A stretch of 64,000 nucleotides of DNA. Source: Pseudomonas sp. BGI-2. GTDB lineage: Bacteria; Pseudomonadota; Gammaproteobacteria; Pseudomonadales; Pseudomonadaceae. Under the pieces are notes generated by a model that was not told the origin of the DNA, made no database searches, and worked only from the letters and a program-made list of their open reading frames with translations. Shown one piece after another: positions 7,753 through 16,073 of the stretch. The position numbers and the translations under genes are program-made. The DNA lies in NCBI RefSeq assembly GCF_004310295.1, contig NZ_SISB01000003.1, forward strand, positions 62,001 to 126,000. The letters run 5' to 3'. Each line of letters opens with the position of its first letter. Positions within the stretch are counted from its first letter, which is position 1.

Positions 7753-9663
7753 TCAAGCCTCGTCTTTGATTTTCAATAATGGCTCCTGAAAACGCAGCAG
7801 ACGCCCCGCGTTTCCGAGCACCAGCAACGTACTGAGGTTATGCAGCAACGCCGCAATCATCGCCCCCGCAGCACCGAGCCAGCCGAATGCGGCGAAGGCA
7901 ACAATCGCGAGGGTCCAGCCCAGGCCGATGATCACGTTGACCTGCAAGGTCTGCCGGCATTGGCGACTCAACCGTACACAGGTTCCAAGACGACGCAGGT
8001 CGCTGCCAATCAGCACAATGTCCGCCGACGCCAGTGCGATGTCCGCACCTCCCGCACCCATGGCCACACCCACGACGCCGGCCTTGAGTGCCAGCGAATC
8101 GTTGATGCCATCCCCCACCACCATCGGCCGGAAACCGTTGTCGATTTCCGTCAGCACGCGGTTGAGTTTGTCCTCAGGCAACGCCTGCGCTTCAACATCG
8201 CTGATGCCGACATCGCGCGCCAGTGTGTGCGCCACGCTTTGCCGATCTCCAGTGAGCAGCAACTGGCGACCCAAACCCAGCTCACGTAATTCGCTCAAGG
8301 CAAATCGCGCCTCAGGTTTGACGCTGTCGGCCAGCAGCAGCCAGGCAAGGAATTCACCGTTGAGTGCAAGCCCGGCAATCGGGCCGTCGTGTTCGGGAAC
8401 GGCTGAAGTGGCGATGCCCAGTTGCGCAAACAACTCAGGACGACCTAGCGCTGCCTCGCCCTGTTCCGTCATCGCCACCACGCCCAGACCCTGGCGCTCA
8501 TGGATGTCCGAGAGCAGCAGAAAATGTTCTTGAGTGACCAACCCGGCGAGCGCACGGCTGACCGGATGACTGCTGGCCGAGCCGAGACTCGCGGCGAGTT
8601 TCAGCACGTGGCTGCGGTCCTCCAGCGGGCTGTCGATCGACTGCAACCGCAGGGTGCCAAACGTCAGGGTTCCGGTCTTGTCGACCACCAGCGAAGTCAG
8701 GTCCGCCAGCTCTTCAAGAAACGCCGAACTGCGGATCAGAATCCCGTGCCGCGCCGCCACCGCCACGCCGGCAATCGCCGTGGCCGGAGCCGATAACACC
8801 AACGCGCAAGGACACGCCGCCACCAGCACCGCGAGCATCGCCTGGGCATCGTTGGTGACAAACCAGGTCACCGCGGCCAACAGCAACACCAGCACCATGT
8901 AGCTGCCGGCGTAACGTTCGAGCAAACGCGTGATCGGTGGCTTGGAGCGCTCGGCGCTTTGCATCAGGGCGATGACTTTACCGAGGGTCGACTCATTACC
9001 GGTGCGCGTCACTGCGATGCGCAGCAGACCGTCGAGGTTGATTGCCCCGCCGAAGACCTGCATGCCGACGCCTGCCTCGATCGGCACCGACTCACCGGTA
9101 ATCGATGCCGTGTCGAGGCTCGCCTGACCGGACAACACTCGACCGTCGGCCGGCACCCGATCACCCGCGCGCACCTCCACAATGTCGCCGGGCTTGAGTG
9201 AGCCGTTGTCGACTTCAACGATGGCCCCGTCAGCCTGAACCTTGCGCGCGTGACTGCGGGTCAGTTTGCCGAGGGCACGAATCGCTTCCTGGGAACCGAT
9301 CACGCTGCGCTCTTCCAGTACGTGGCCGAAGATCATGATGATCGGCAGCAGCGCGGCGGTCAGCAGGTCACCCGTGGCCCAGGCGCCGAGCATGGCGAGG
9401 GCGATCAGCTGATCGGTGATCCCGTGCAGGCTCGGATACCGCAGGCTGTACCACGCCGAACGCATCACCGGCACGGCCACCAGTAACGAAGCAAAACCCA
9501 ACAGCAATTGGCTGACGCCGGTCTGCTCCGGCGACAGCCAACGCCAGATCAACCCGAGGCTGAGCAAGCCCAGTGCGAGCATGGCCAGAGTCAACTGGCG
9601 TGCAGCGCTGCGTTGTTCAGCCGAGGACAACATGCTCGGTGCGGCGGCGGTTTGGGCGGTCAT
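7753..9663 (-). CDS. P1B-type heavy-metal translocating ATPase (HmtA-like)
   Basis: Integral membrane P-type ATPase of 636 residues that moves a soft transition metal across the inner membrane. Visible motifs: TGES (189-192, actuator domain), CPC (284-286) in the ion-binding membrane helix, DKTGT with the phosphorylated Asp328, SSHPVSRAL (the HP motif that marks P1B pumps) and GDGINDSLAL near the C-terminus. There is no N-terminal CxxC metal-binding domain. CPC in the channel suits Zn, Cd, Cu or Ag. The gene is last in an operon with HflK/HflC-like genes and overlaps the preceding frame by 4 bases. From memory, the P. aeruginosa hmtA locus (PA2435-PA2439) has the same make-up and its ATPase imports Zn/Cu. 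Direction and metal here are inferred. Confidence 0.88.
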   Translation of the reverse strand: MTAQTAAAPSMLSSAEQRSAARQLTLAMLALGLLSLGLIWRWLSPEQTGVSQLLLGFASLLVAVPVMRSAWYSLRYPSLHGITDQLIALAMLGAWATGDLLTAALLPIIMIFGHVLEERSVIGSQEAIRALGKLTRSHARKVQADGAIVEVDNGSLKPGDIVEVRAGDRVPADGRVLSGQASLDTASITGESVPIEAGVGMQVFGGAINLDGLLRIAVTRTGNESTLGKVIALMQSAERSKPPITRLLERYAGSYMVLVLLLAAVTWFVTNDAQAMLAVLVAACPCALVLSAPATAIAGVAVAARHGILIRSSAFLEELADLTSLVVDKTGTLTFGTLRLQSIDSPLEDRSHVLKLAASLGSASSHPVSRALAGLVTQEHFLLLSDIHERQGLGVVAMTEQGEAALGRPELFAQLGIATSAVPEHDGPIAGLALNGEFLAWLLLADSVKPEARFALSELRELGLGRQLLLTGDRQSVAHTLARDVGISDVEAQALPEDKLNRVLTEIDNGFRPMVVGDGINDSLALKAGVVGVAMGAGGADIALASADIVLIGSDLRRLGTCVRLSRQCRQTLQVNVIIGLGWTLAIVAFAAFGWLGAAGAMIAALLHNLSTLLVLGNAGRLLRFQEPLLKIKDEA

Positions 9664-10718
9664 TGTGCTGCTCCCTGAATGATCAGGCGGGAATCGTCTT
9701 TCGGGTTGACCGTCGTCACCGATCCGGCCTGGCCGAGAATCTTCGGCATCCGCTCACGGTAAATGCGCAGCAACATTTGCGGGTCGGTGCCCTGTTGTTG
9801 CGCCTTGGCCAGGCTCAACACCGTGGCCGTATCAGCCGAAGCTTTGGCCAGCCGTTCGCTCGCCTGGGCATGGGCGACTTGCAGCGTTCGGTCACCTTGT
9901 TCATTGGCCGCCTGGGTCAGTTTCTCGGCTTCGGTGCGCGCATTGGCCACGGTTTTATCGGCTTGCTGGCTGGCGGTCAGCACCGCATTGAACGCATTCA
10001 CCGCTGGGCCGGGCAGACTCGATTGCACGTCGACTCGCGACACTTCGATACCCAGTCACTGCCCCGTCGCGGTCAGTTCAGTCAGTCGTTGGTTAATGCC
10101 CTGCACCAAATCACCCCGCAGGCGTTCGCGGCGTTCGGCCGCCTGATTGTCGGCGCCGATCAGTTCGGGGCGCGCCACCAGAATGGTGTCCAGGTCTCGC
10201 GCGGCAGTCAGTGCAACGGCGCTGCGAGTGACCAACCGATCGAGTGCCGGCAGCACATGTTCACCTTGAAGCACGAAGGCGTAAGGTTCGGTGACCTTAT
10301 AGAAAACCCGCACATCCAGTTGCACCACGCCCGCATCACCGGTCAGCAAATAGCCCGAGCCCGCAAGCGCATCGCTCAGCGGTGTCGCGAAAGAGGCCAA
10401 CCGATCGGCCTGTAACGCAGCATCGCTGCGAAGCAGATTCACCACCCGACGCTCGATCACCCGGTCGGCTGCGGGTAACAAAATTACCTGCTCAAAAGGA
10501 CGCGGCCAAGCCAGCAGCAACCCGGCATTCTGGATGCGATCCAGCGCGCCGAAGTGCAAAACCACCGCTCGATTCTGCGGATCAATCTGCCGCACATTGG
10601 AGAATGCCCAGGCCAACGCGGCAAGAACTGTCACCGCGTATAGCGCCAGAAAAGCCAATCGCCCGGCTTGAATCCAGGGACTACTTAACTCATGTGTTCC
10701 ACGTGGAACTAAATTCAT
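9660..10718 (-). pseudogene. HflC-like (SPFH/band-7) protein interrupted by an in-frame TGA
   Basis: Read as one frame, this would be a 352-residue membrane-anchored SPFH protein like its upstream neighbour (345 residues). One TGA at 10056-10058 (codon 221) interrupts it. The frame is otherwise open, and the sequence continues directly after the stop as LGIEVSRVDVQSSLPGP, typical SPFH sequence. Upstream part: a membrane segment at about 20-40, then the band-7 domain (DPQNRAVVLHFGALDR). Downstream part: an Ala/Gln-rich coiled coil. A downstream restart at a GTG (10043) is possible but has no ribosome-binding site. It overlaps its neighbours by 4 bases on both sides. The TGA could be a real nonsense mutation, a sequencing error or a read-through codon. 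Confidence 0.75.
10695..10710. promoter_or_regulatory. parS centromere site (ParB binding)
   Basis: TGTTCCACGTGGAACT matches the 16-base pseudomonad parS palindrome TGTTCCACGTGGAACA at 15 of 16 positions, and its inner 14 bases are a perfect palindrome. It lies inside the first codons of the broken HflC-like gene, where it encodes LVPRGTH. It is about 49 kb from dnaA, with parA and parB between. Confidence 0.8.
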
Positions 10719-11752
10719 GGCTGTGACCCGGACTTGTTTTCGAGGGTCGGCGGACCATCGACCAACACCCGGAAAGGCGCGGCATCGGTGCGCAATATCA
10801 GTTTGGTGCCCGGGGTGACGATCGTGCCCAAGGTATCGAGGGAGCGCAGCAAGTTATAAAGCTGCGGCGAACCGGCGTAGGCACGGCCATAAATCTGCGC
10901 AGCTTCGACGCGGGATTGGGCTTCGATATCAGCGGCTTTTACCGTCGCATCGGCTTGTACGATGCGCGCATCACGTTCGGCAGCCGAGCGGATTTGCGCG
11001 GCTTCTCGCTTGCCGATGGCGGTGCGTTCGGTGGCGATTGTTTCACGCTCGGCGCGCATGCGGTCAACTGTAGCGGTGAGCGTCACCGACGGCAGGGTCA
11101 AACGCTCGATGCCCACTTGCAGCACCCGAACGCCATACGTGGTCAGCAACTGCTGATCGATCTGCTGACGCAGCTGTGCCTCGAAATCTGCGATGTGAAC
11201 CTGATTGGCGTCGGTGTTTACCAGGTTGGCCAGATCGAAACTGCTCGCGGTGGTCTCCAGTGCAGACCCCACAAACGTGCGAATCTGCCGCGCCGCTTCA
11301 TCCGGCTGATTCTGCACGGCCCGCATAAAACGCTGCACGTTGTCCGGATCGCCCTGCACCTGCCACGCCACGTACGCCTGAACAATGATGCGCAAACCGT
11401 CGCGCGTACCCACATCCTGCAAACCGCTGGAGGTGGTACGCAGCCGCAAGTCGACAGGAATGGCCGCTTCAAACGGTGCCGGCCAACGCCAGCCAAGGCC
11501 CGGTTCCAGCAACACCCGCGACGGATTGCCAAAGCGAGTGATCACCGTAGCCTCCCCCGAGCGCACTTGCACCAGACTCGCTGCCGCGATGGCGAATGCC
11601 ACGAGCAACGCTGCCCAGCCCATGCGCCGCCACGGGAACGGGCCGGCTTCTTGTGGATCACCGTGATGATGGTGGTGACCGTGGTGATGTCCGCCATGAC
11701 CGTGATCGTGGCCGGCGTGGTCATCGTGATCGTGAGTATGCGACTGGCTCAA
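10715..11752 (-). CDS. HflC-like SPFH protein with a His-rich metal-binding N-terminus
   Basis: Membrane-anchored band-7 protein of 345 residues. The first 32 residues are an extreme His/Asp/Gly tract (about 16 histidines, e.g. HDHGHGGHHHGHHHHH) that should lie in the cytoplasm and could bind or buffer zinc or another metal. A single membrane segment (about 46-62) follows, then the SPFH domain (SGEATVITRFGNPSRVLLEPGLGWRWP) and an Ala/Glu-rich coiled coil from about 225 to 290. HflK/HflC proteins form large ring assemblies that modulate FtsH-type proteolysis. Here the partner is a P1B ATPase, so a scaffold for metal transport is a reasonable guess. The start is TTG, with AGGAG 7 bases upstream, overlapping the hflK-like stop (TTGA). 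Confidence 0.85.
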   Translation of the reverse strand: MSQSHTHDHDDHAGHDHGHGGHHHGHHHHHGDPQEAGPFPWRRMGWAALLVAFAIAAASLVQVRSGEATVITRFGNPSRVLLEPGLGWRWPAPFEAAIPVDLRLRTTSSGLQDVGTRDGLRIIVQAYVAWQVQGDPDNVQRFMRAVQNQPDEAARQIRTFVGSALETTASSFDLANLVNTDANQVHIADFEAQLRQQIDQQLLTTYGVRVLQVGIERLTLPSVTLTATVDRMRAERETIATERTAIGKREAAQIRSAAERDARIVQADATVKAADIEAQSRVEAAQIYGRAYAGSPQLYNLLRSLDTLGTIVTPGTKLILRTDAAPFRVLVDGPPTLENKSGSQP

Positions 11753-13707
11753 TTGGCAGCTCCTGGCTGAGCGCTATTGCGCGGCGACGCAGGATCGGCC
11801 GGCAGCGTGAAAGTACGTAGGTCGATGGTCGGTGCATTGTTGCTGCCGCCCAGACGATGATCGAGAACCAACAACTTGGCGTTGGCCAAGCCTTGGGTCA
11901 GTTGGCTGAAATACTGTTCCAGCACGAACGCTTGACCGGCACTGGCATACGCTTTTTGTTCGGCCGTGAATTTCAGATCCGCCGCCTGAGCGGTGGAGTT
12001 GATTTCATGCGCACTGGCTGTCGCTTGATCGCGAGCGATGCTGGCTTGCAACTGCGCCTGGTTGGTCGCCTCCGCTGCCGCACCGCGCTCGCGGGAGATC
12101 AATGCCTGGGCACCAATCTGCGCAGCTTGAACACCGTGATAGGCGTTAGCCGCACCGGCCGGCGGGTGAATGGCTTCAACCACCGTGGCGAGAATTTCCA
12201 CGCCACTATCGAGTTTCTGCAAATCAGCCTGCACGGCGCGACCGATCTCTTCGGCCAGCCCTACCCTGTCTTCGCCGAGCAAACCATCGAGGGTCCGCGA
12301 GGCAAAATCGTGAACCAGAATCCGGCTGGCGGTGCTGCGAATCAACGTCGGTACATCGGCGCTGTTGTACGTCGCGGCCAACGCGGATTGATCGGTCAGG
12401 CCGATGCGATAGACAAAACGCACGTCCATGTTGACGATCTGAAAGCTCTGCTTGTCGGCACGACTGCTGGCGATGACCTGGGATTTATCGTTCACATGGC
12501 TGGCGTCCCACAAGCGATTGGCAATCGCCGGTGCCGGCCCTTCCGCAGGCTCCAAGACGACCGGCGCCGACGTTTCGCCAACGCTGGTCGCCAACTCGTG
12601 AACCACGCCGTTTTCAACGCTCAACACCCGGCCCAACGGCCACGGCAAACCAGCGTGCAACCCCGGGCCGAACACTTCCACCGGTTTGCCGAAACGTTCG
12701 TAGATACCCCGCGCTTGCAGCGAAATTTCGTGAATACCGGTAAGCGACCATCCCACGATCGCCACCACCGCCATCACCGGCAAAAATGCACGGCGCATAT
12801 AGGTGAAAGCCCAAATTTGCCGCAAGTCGATGCCGAAGCGGTTGTGCAGTTCATGCTGCAACGCCAGCAACGGTTGTGGCGGCCAGCGCAGCATGTCGGC
12901 CACGAAGCTGCGTGCAAGCAACGTCGGCTCAAGTTGTTCACGGCGAGGACTGAACAGCGACAGCACGGCGCGTAGCATTAACTCGACCGCGACCAGCCCT
13001 GGCAGCAAGCCGATCAGCACGGCGAGGCGTACCGGCCACACCGAAGTTTCGCTGCCGAACAACAAACACAAAGCGCTGAGCACCAGGCAAATGATCGCCA
13101 CCCGGCTCATCTGCGCCAACTGCCCCGCTTCTGGCCATTGGGCGACGTTTTCCTGGGCGAGCTGACGCTCAAGCACCAGCAAACCGAAGGCCAGCAATAA
13201 CGACAGCGCGGCGCCGACGCTCGCCCATAACCCCAGTGCAGCGGGCGGCAACGCGAGGTTCCAGAACTGACTGATGCTGAAGATCGTCAACAGCGCCCAA
13301 GCGGCGAGCCAGAGGGTCGGTGCGCCGATCTGCCCGAGCATGCTCACCCAGCGCTGACTGAGTCGCTCCAGCAATCGCTCATACCAGCCTTCCGGCGCAA
13401 CGGTGTCGTCCGCGACCACCACCGGCAGCGTCGGGCTCATCGCCTGCGCACGCCATTGAGTCACCCACCACGCCGATTGCAGACCGGCAATCAGCACCAG
13501 CAAACCGGCGCTCTGACTGACCAGCAACGGAGCCCACAGCGACAGCGGCGCAAACAGCCCGACGAAAAACGCCAACACCAGACCGACCGCCGCCAAGGCG
13601 CTCAGGCCGATGGCGAACTGACGCAATCGCCGCCCTTGAAAGACCGCTTGCTGAAAGCGCGGCAGCCCTGCTACCTGCGTTCCATCGACTTCGAGATCGA
13701 CTTGCAT
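11749..13707 (-). CDS. HflK-like SPFH protein with an extra multi-span membrane domain
   Basis: First gene of the four-gene operon; 652 residues, much longer than classical HflK (about 400). The first 330 residues hold about six to seven hydrophobic segments with no recognisable domain. They are followed by the SPFH part beginning at GIHEISLQARGIYERFGKPV and GPGLHAGLPWPLG, a shape typical of HflK. The C-terminal third is a coiled coil rich in Ala, Gln and Glu (AAEATNQAQLQASIARDQATASAHE). It likely assembles with the HflC-like proteins encoded downstream. Upstream lies a palindrome close to the Zur consensus (13743-13761), which would put the whole operon under zinc control. The N-terminal domain has no known function that I recognise. 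Confidence 0.82.
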   Translation of the reverse strand: MQVDLEVDGTQVAGLPRFQQAVFQGRRLRQFAIGLSALAAVGLVLAFFVGLFAPLSLWAPLLVSQSAGLLVLIAGLQSAWWVTQWRAQAMSPTLPVVVADDTVAPEGWYERLLERLSQRWVSMLGQIGAPTLWLAAWALLTIFSISQFWNLALPPAALGLWASVGAALSLLLAFGLLVLERQLAQENVAQWPEAGQLAQMSRVAIICLVLSALCLLFGSETSVWPVRLAVLIGLLPGLVAVELMLRAVLSLFSPRREQLEPTLLARSFVADMLRWPPQPLLALQHELHNRFGIDLRQIWAFTYMRRAFLPVMAVVAIVGWSLTGIHEISLQARGIYERFGKPVEVFGPGLHAGLPWPLGRVLSVENGVVHELATSVGETSAPVVLEPAEGPAPAIANRLWDASHVNDKSQVIASSRADKQSFQIVNMDVRFVYRIGLTDQSALAATYNSADVPTLIRSTASRILVHDFASRTLDGLLGEDRVGLAEEIGRAVQADLQKLDSGVEILATVVEAIHPPAGAANAYHGVQAAQIGAQALISRERGAAAEATNQAQLQASIARDQATASAHEINSTAQAADLKFTAEQKAYASAGQAFVLEQYFSQLTQGLANAKLLVLDHRLGGSNNAPTIDLRTFTLPADPASPRNSAQPGAAN

Positions 13708-13742
13708 ACCACCCCAGTGCTCATCATTTAGCTGTATCGCAA

Positions 13743-13761
13743 TTCGTTACGATATAACGAA
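13743..13761. promoter_or_regulatory. Putative Zur-type operator upstream of the HflK/HflC/P-ATPase operon
   Basis: Perfect inverted repeat TTCGTTA-N5-TAACGAA. Its core GTTACGATATAAC (13746-13758) agrees with the Zur consensus GTTATAnTATAAC at 10 of 12 defined positions. It lies about 39-51 bases upstream of the hflK-like start codon, a normal place for an operator. It also lies about 165 bases upstream of lpdA in the other direction. The motif match was made by eye. Confidence 0.55.
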
Positions 13762-13926
13762 GTTGGTGAAATTTTTGTACTAATTCGCTTTATCTAAAGA
13801 CGCCCAACCTGTCGCCTTGCTGAAGCCTTGACCGAAACAGCCACCAACGCACATATTACGTCCGTAATTTTTCATCAAAGGCTACGGTTACCCAACCCAT
13901 TTTCCTTTCAGTCCAGGAGTACATCC

Positions 13927-15327
13927 ATGAGCACTTATGACGTCGTGATACTGGGCGGTGGCCCCGGTGGTTACAACGCAGCGATCCGCGCAGGTCAGCT
14001 GGGCCTGAAAGCGGCGTGCGTGGAAGGTCGCGCGACGCTCGGCGGGACCTGCCTTAACGTCGGTTGCATGCCCTCCAAAGCACTTCTGCATGCCTCGGAA
14101 CTCTACGACGCGGCCATGGGCACGGAATTCGCCAACCTGGGGATCGAGGTCAAGCCCACCCTCAACCTCGCCCAGATGATGAAGCAGAAAGATGAAAGCG
14201 TGACCGGGCTGACCAAGGGCATCGAATTTCTGTTCCGCAAAAACAAAGTCGACTGGATCAAAGGCTGGGGCCACATCGACGGACCGGGCAAAGTGACGGT
14301 GACCGACAACCAGGGTGGCAAGACCGAACTGAGCGCCAAGGACATCATCATCGCCACCGGCTCCGAGCCCACTCCCCTGCCCGGCGTCGAGATCGATAAC
14401 AAACGCATTCTCGACTCCACCGGCGCGCTGTCACTGACCGAAGTGCCGAAGCACCTGGTGGTGATCGGTGCCGGCGTGATCGGCCTGGAACTGGGCTCGG
14501 TATGGCGGCGCTTGGGCGCTCAGGTGACCGTGGTCGAATTTCTCGACCGGATCTGCCCCGGCGTGGACGGTGAAGCAGGTAAAACCCTGCAACGCTCGCT
14601 GAGCAAACAGGGCATCAGCTTCAAGTTGAGCTCGAAAGTGACCAGCGCCACCCCCTCGGCAAACGGCGTTCAGCTCAGCGTGGAGCCGGCGGCTGGCGGC
14701 ACCGCCGAGCTGCTCGAAGCCGATTACGTGCTGGTTTCTATCGGGCGTCGGCCTTACACCGAGGGTCTGGGTCTGGAAAACGTCAGCCTCACCACCGACA
14801 AGCGCGGCATGCTCGCCAACAAGGGCCACCGCACCGAAGCCGCTGGCGTATGGGTGATCGGCGACGTCACGTCCGGGCCCATGCTCGCCCACAAGGCCGA
14901 AGATGAAGCCATGGCCTGCATCGAACAGATCGTCGGCAAGGCGGGCGAGGTCAACTACGACCTGATCCCCAACGTCATTTACACCAGGCCTGAACTGGCC
15001 AGCGTCGGCAAGACTGAAGAGCAGCTAAAGGCTGAAGGTCGCGCGTACAAAGTCGGTAAATTCCCCTTCACCGCCAACAGCCGGGCGAAGATCAACCACG
15101 AGACCGAAGGCTTCGCCAAAGTGCTGGCCGATGAGCGCACCGACGAGATACTCGGCGTGCACCTTGTGGGGCCGAGTGTCAGTGAAATGATTGGCGAGTA
15201 TTGCGTGGCGATGGAGTTCAGCGCTTCGGCTGAAGACATTGCGCTGACATGCCATCCGCATCCGACGCGGTCCGAGGCGTTGCGTCAGGCGGCGATGAAT
15301 GTGGAGGGGATGGCGACACAGATGTGA
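13927..15327 (+). CDS. lpdA: Dihydrolipoyl dehydrogenase
   Basis: FAD-dependent disulphide oxidoreductase (E3) that reoxidises dihydrolipoamide in 2-oxo-acid dehydrogenase complexes or the glycine cleavage system, passing electrons to NAD+. The 466-residue product has the FAD motif GGGPGGYNAA (10-19), the redox disulphide Cys42/Cys47 in GGTCLNVGCMPSK, the NAD motif GAGVIGLELGSVW, and the C-terminal His-Pro pair in TCHPHPTRSE that completes the active site of the dimer partner. The start at 13927 follows an AGGAG 11 bases upstream and gives the family N-terminus; upstream in-frame codons are not supported. No E1/E2 genes are near, so it is a stand-alone copy (like Lpd3 of P. aeruginosa), with its complex unknown. 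Confidence 0.93.
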   Translation: MSTYDVVILGGGPGGYNAAIRAGQLGLKAACVEGRATLGGTCLNVGCMPSKALLHASELYDAAMGTEFANLGIEVKPTLNLAQMMKQKDESVTGLTKGIEFLFRKNKVDWIKGWGHIDGPGKVTVTDNQGGKTELSAKDIIIATGSEPTPLPGVEIDNKRILDSTGALSLTEVPKHLVVIGAGVIGLELGSVWRRLGAQVTVVEFLDRICPGVDGEAGKTLQRSLSKQGISFKLSSKVTSATPSANGVQLSVEPAAGGTAELLEADYVLVSIGRRPYTEGLGLENVSLTTDKRGMLANKGHRTEAAGVWVIGDVTSGPMLAHKAEDEAMACIEQIVGKAGEVNYDLIPNVIYTRPELASVGKTEEQLKAEGRAYKVGKFPFTANSRAKINHETEGFAKVLADERTDEILGVHLVGPSVSEMIGEYCVAMEFSASAEDIALTCHPHPTRSEALRQAAMNVEGMATQM

Positions 15328-15362
15328 GTGAGCCTGTCAGATTGATGCCGTAAGTCAGGCCG

Positions 15363-15442
15363 CCTTCGCGAGCAAGCCCGCTCCCACATGGGTTGTGTGA
15401 ACATCACAAATCACCCTGTGGGAGCGGGCTTGCTCGCGAAGG
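15363..15442. repeat. REP doublet (REPIN), GTGGGAGCGGGCTTGCTCGC family
   Basis: Two inverted 26-base copies (15363-15388 and 15417-15442), perfect complements, separated by 28 bases. Each copy contains the core GTGGGAGCGGGCTTGCTCGC. It lies between the convergent lpdA and Lrp-family genes and may help to end both transcripts. Confidence 0.9.
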
Positions 15443-15454
15443 GATCGACTCGGT

Positions 15455-15928
15455 CTAGAGCGGTAAATGCCCCAACGGCAACGCCCCCGGCGTCTTCACC
15501 GTGTGAATCGCAAAGTTGCTGCGGATGTCGCTCACGCCCGGCAATTTCAGCAATCGCTCCGTAAGAAAGCGGTCATACCCGCGCAAATCCGGCACCACCA
15601 CTTGCAGCAGAAAATCCGATTCCCCTGACACCAGAAACGCCGAAATCACCTCGGGCAGTGCCGTCACGGCCTGGCGAAAGGCTTCGGCCTGTTCATCGTT
15701 GTGGCGCTCCACCTTGACCCCGACGAACACCGTCAGCCCAAGCCCCACTTCGTCACGATCAAGATTGGCCTGATAACCGCGAATCACACCGGCTTCCTCC
15801 AGCATCCGCACCCGGCGCAAACATGGCGAAGCGGACAAACCGATCTCATCGGCCAATTGCACATTGCTCAGGCGACCATCCCGTTGCAGGGCTGCGAGGA
15901 TTTTCCGGTCGTAGGCGTCCAGTTTCAT
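15455..15928 (-). CDS. Lrp/AsnC family transcriptional regulator
   Basis: DNA-binding regulator of 157 residues. The N-terminal winged helix-turn-helix runs from LDAYDRKILAALQRDGRLSN through LADEIGLSASPCLRRVRML (about 3-55). The C-terminal RAM (ligand-binding, oligomerising) domain covers about 65-145 (GLTVFVGVKVERH, ISAFLVSGESDFLLQV). Members respond to amino acids and often control a neighbouring transporter. This gene is divergent from a LysE-type exporter gene 145 bases away, a standard regulator/target pair, so it probably activates export when its amino acid accumulates. Which amino acid cannot be read from the sequence. Confidence 0.9.
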   Translation of the reverse strand: MKLDAYDRKILAALQRDGRLSNVQLADEIGLSASPCLRRVRMLEEAGVIRGYQANLDRDEVGLGLTVFVGVKVERHNDEQAEAFRQAVTALPEVISAFLVSGESDFLLQVVVPDLRGYDRFLTERLLKLPGVSDIRSNFAIHTVKTPGALPLGHLPL

Positions 15929-16073
15929 GGTTTGGCAGATCCTGATGGTTTGATCGCGACGAAGTGGCAGGTTATGCCAATTATCGATGCTTTAGAAGCT
16001 GACTACGCAAGCACCTGCCCCTCCCTTCAGCCCTAGACTGGCGCTACCGAATCGACAACGAATGGGGTGCAAC

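Noticed and set aside
10056..10058. TGA as a selenocysteine codon in the HflC-like gene
   Set aside because: No selenoprotein family is involved, no evident SECIS hairpin follows, and the position is not a conserved Cys. A nonsense mutation or sequence error is simpler.
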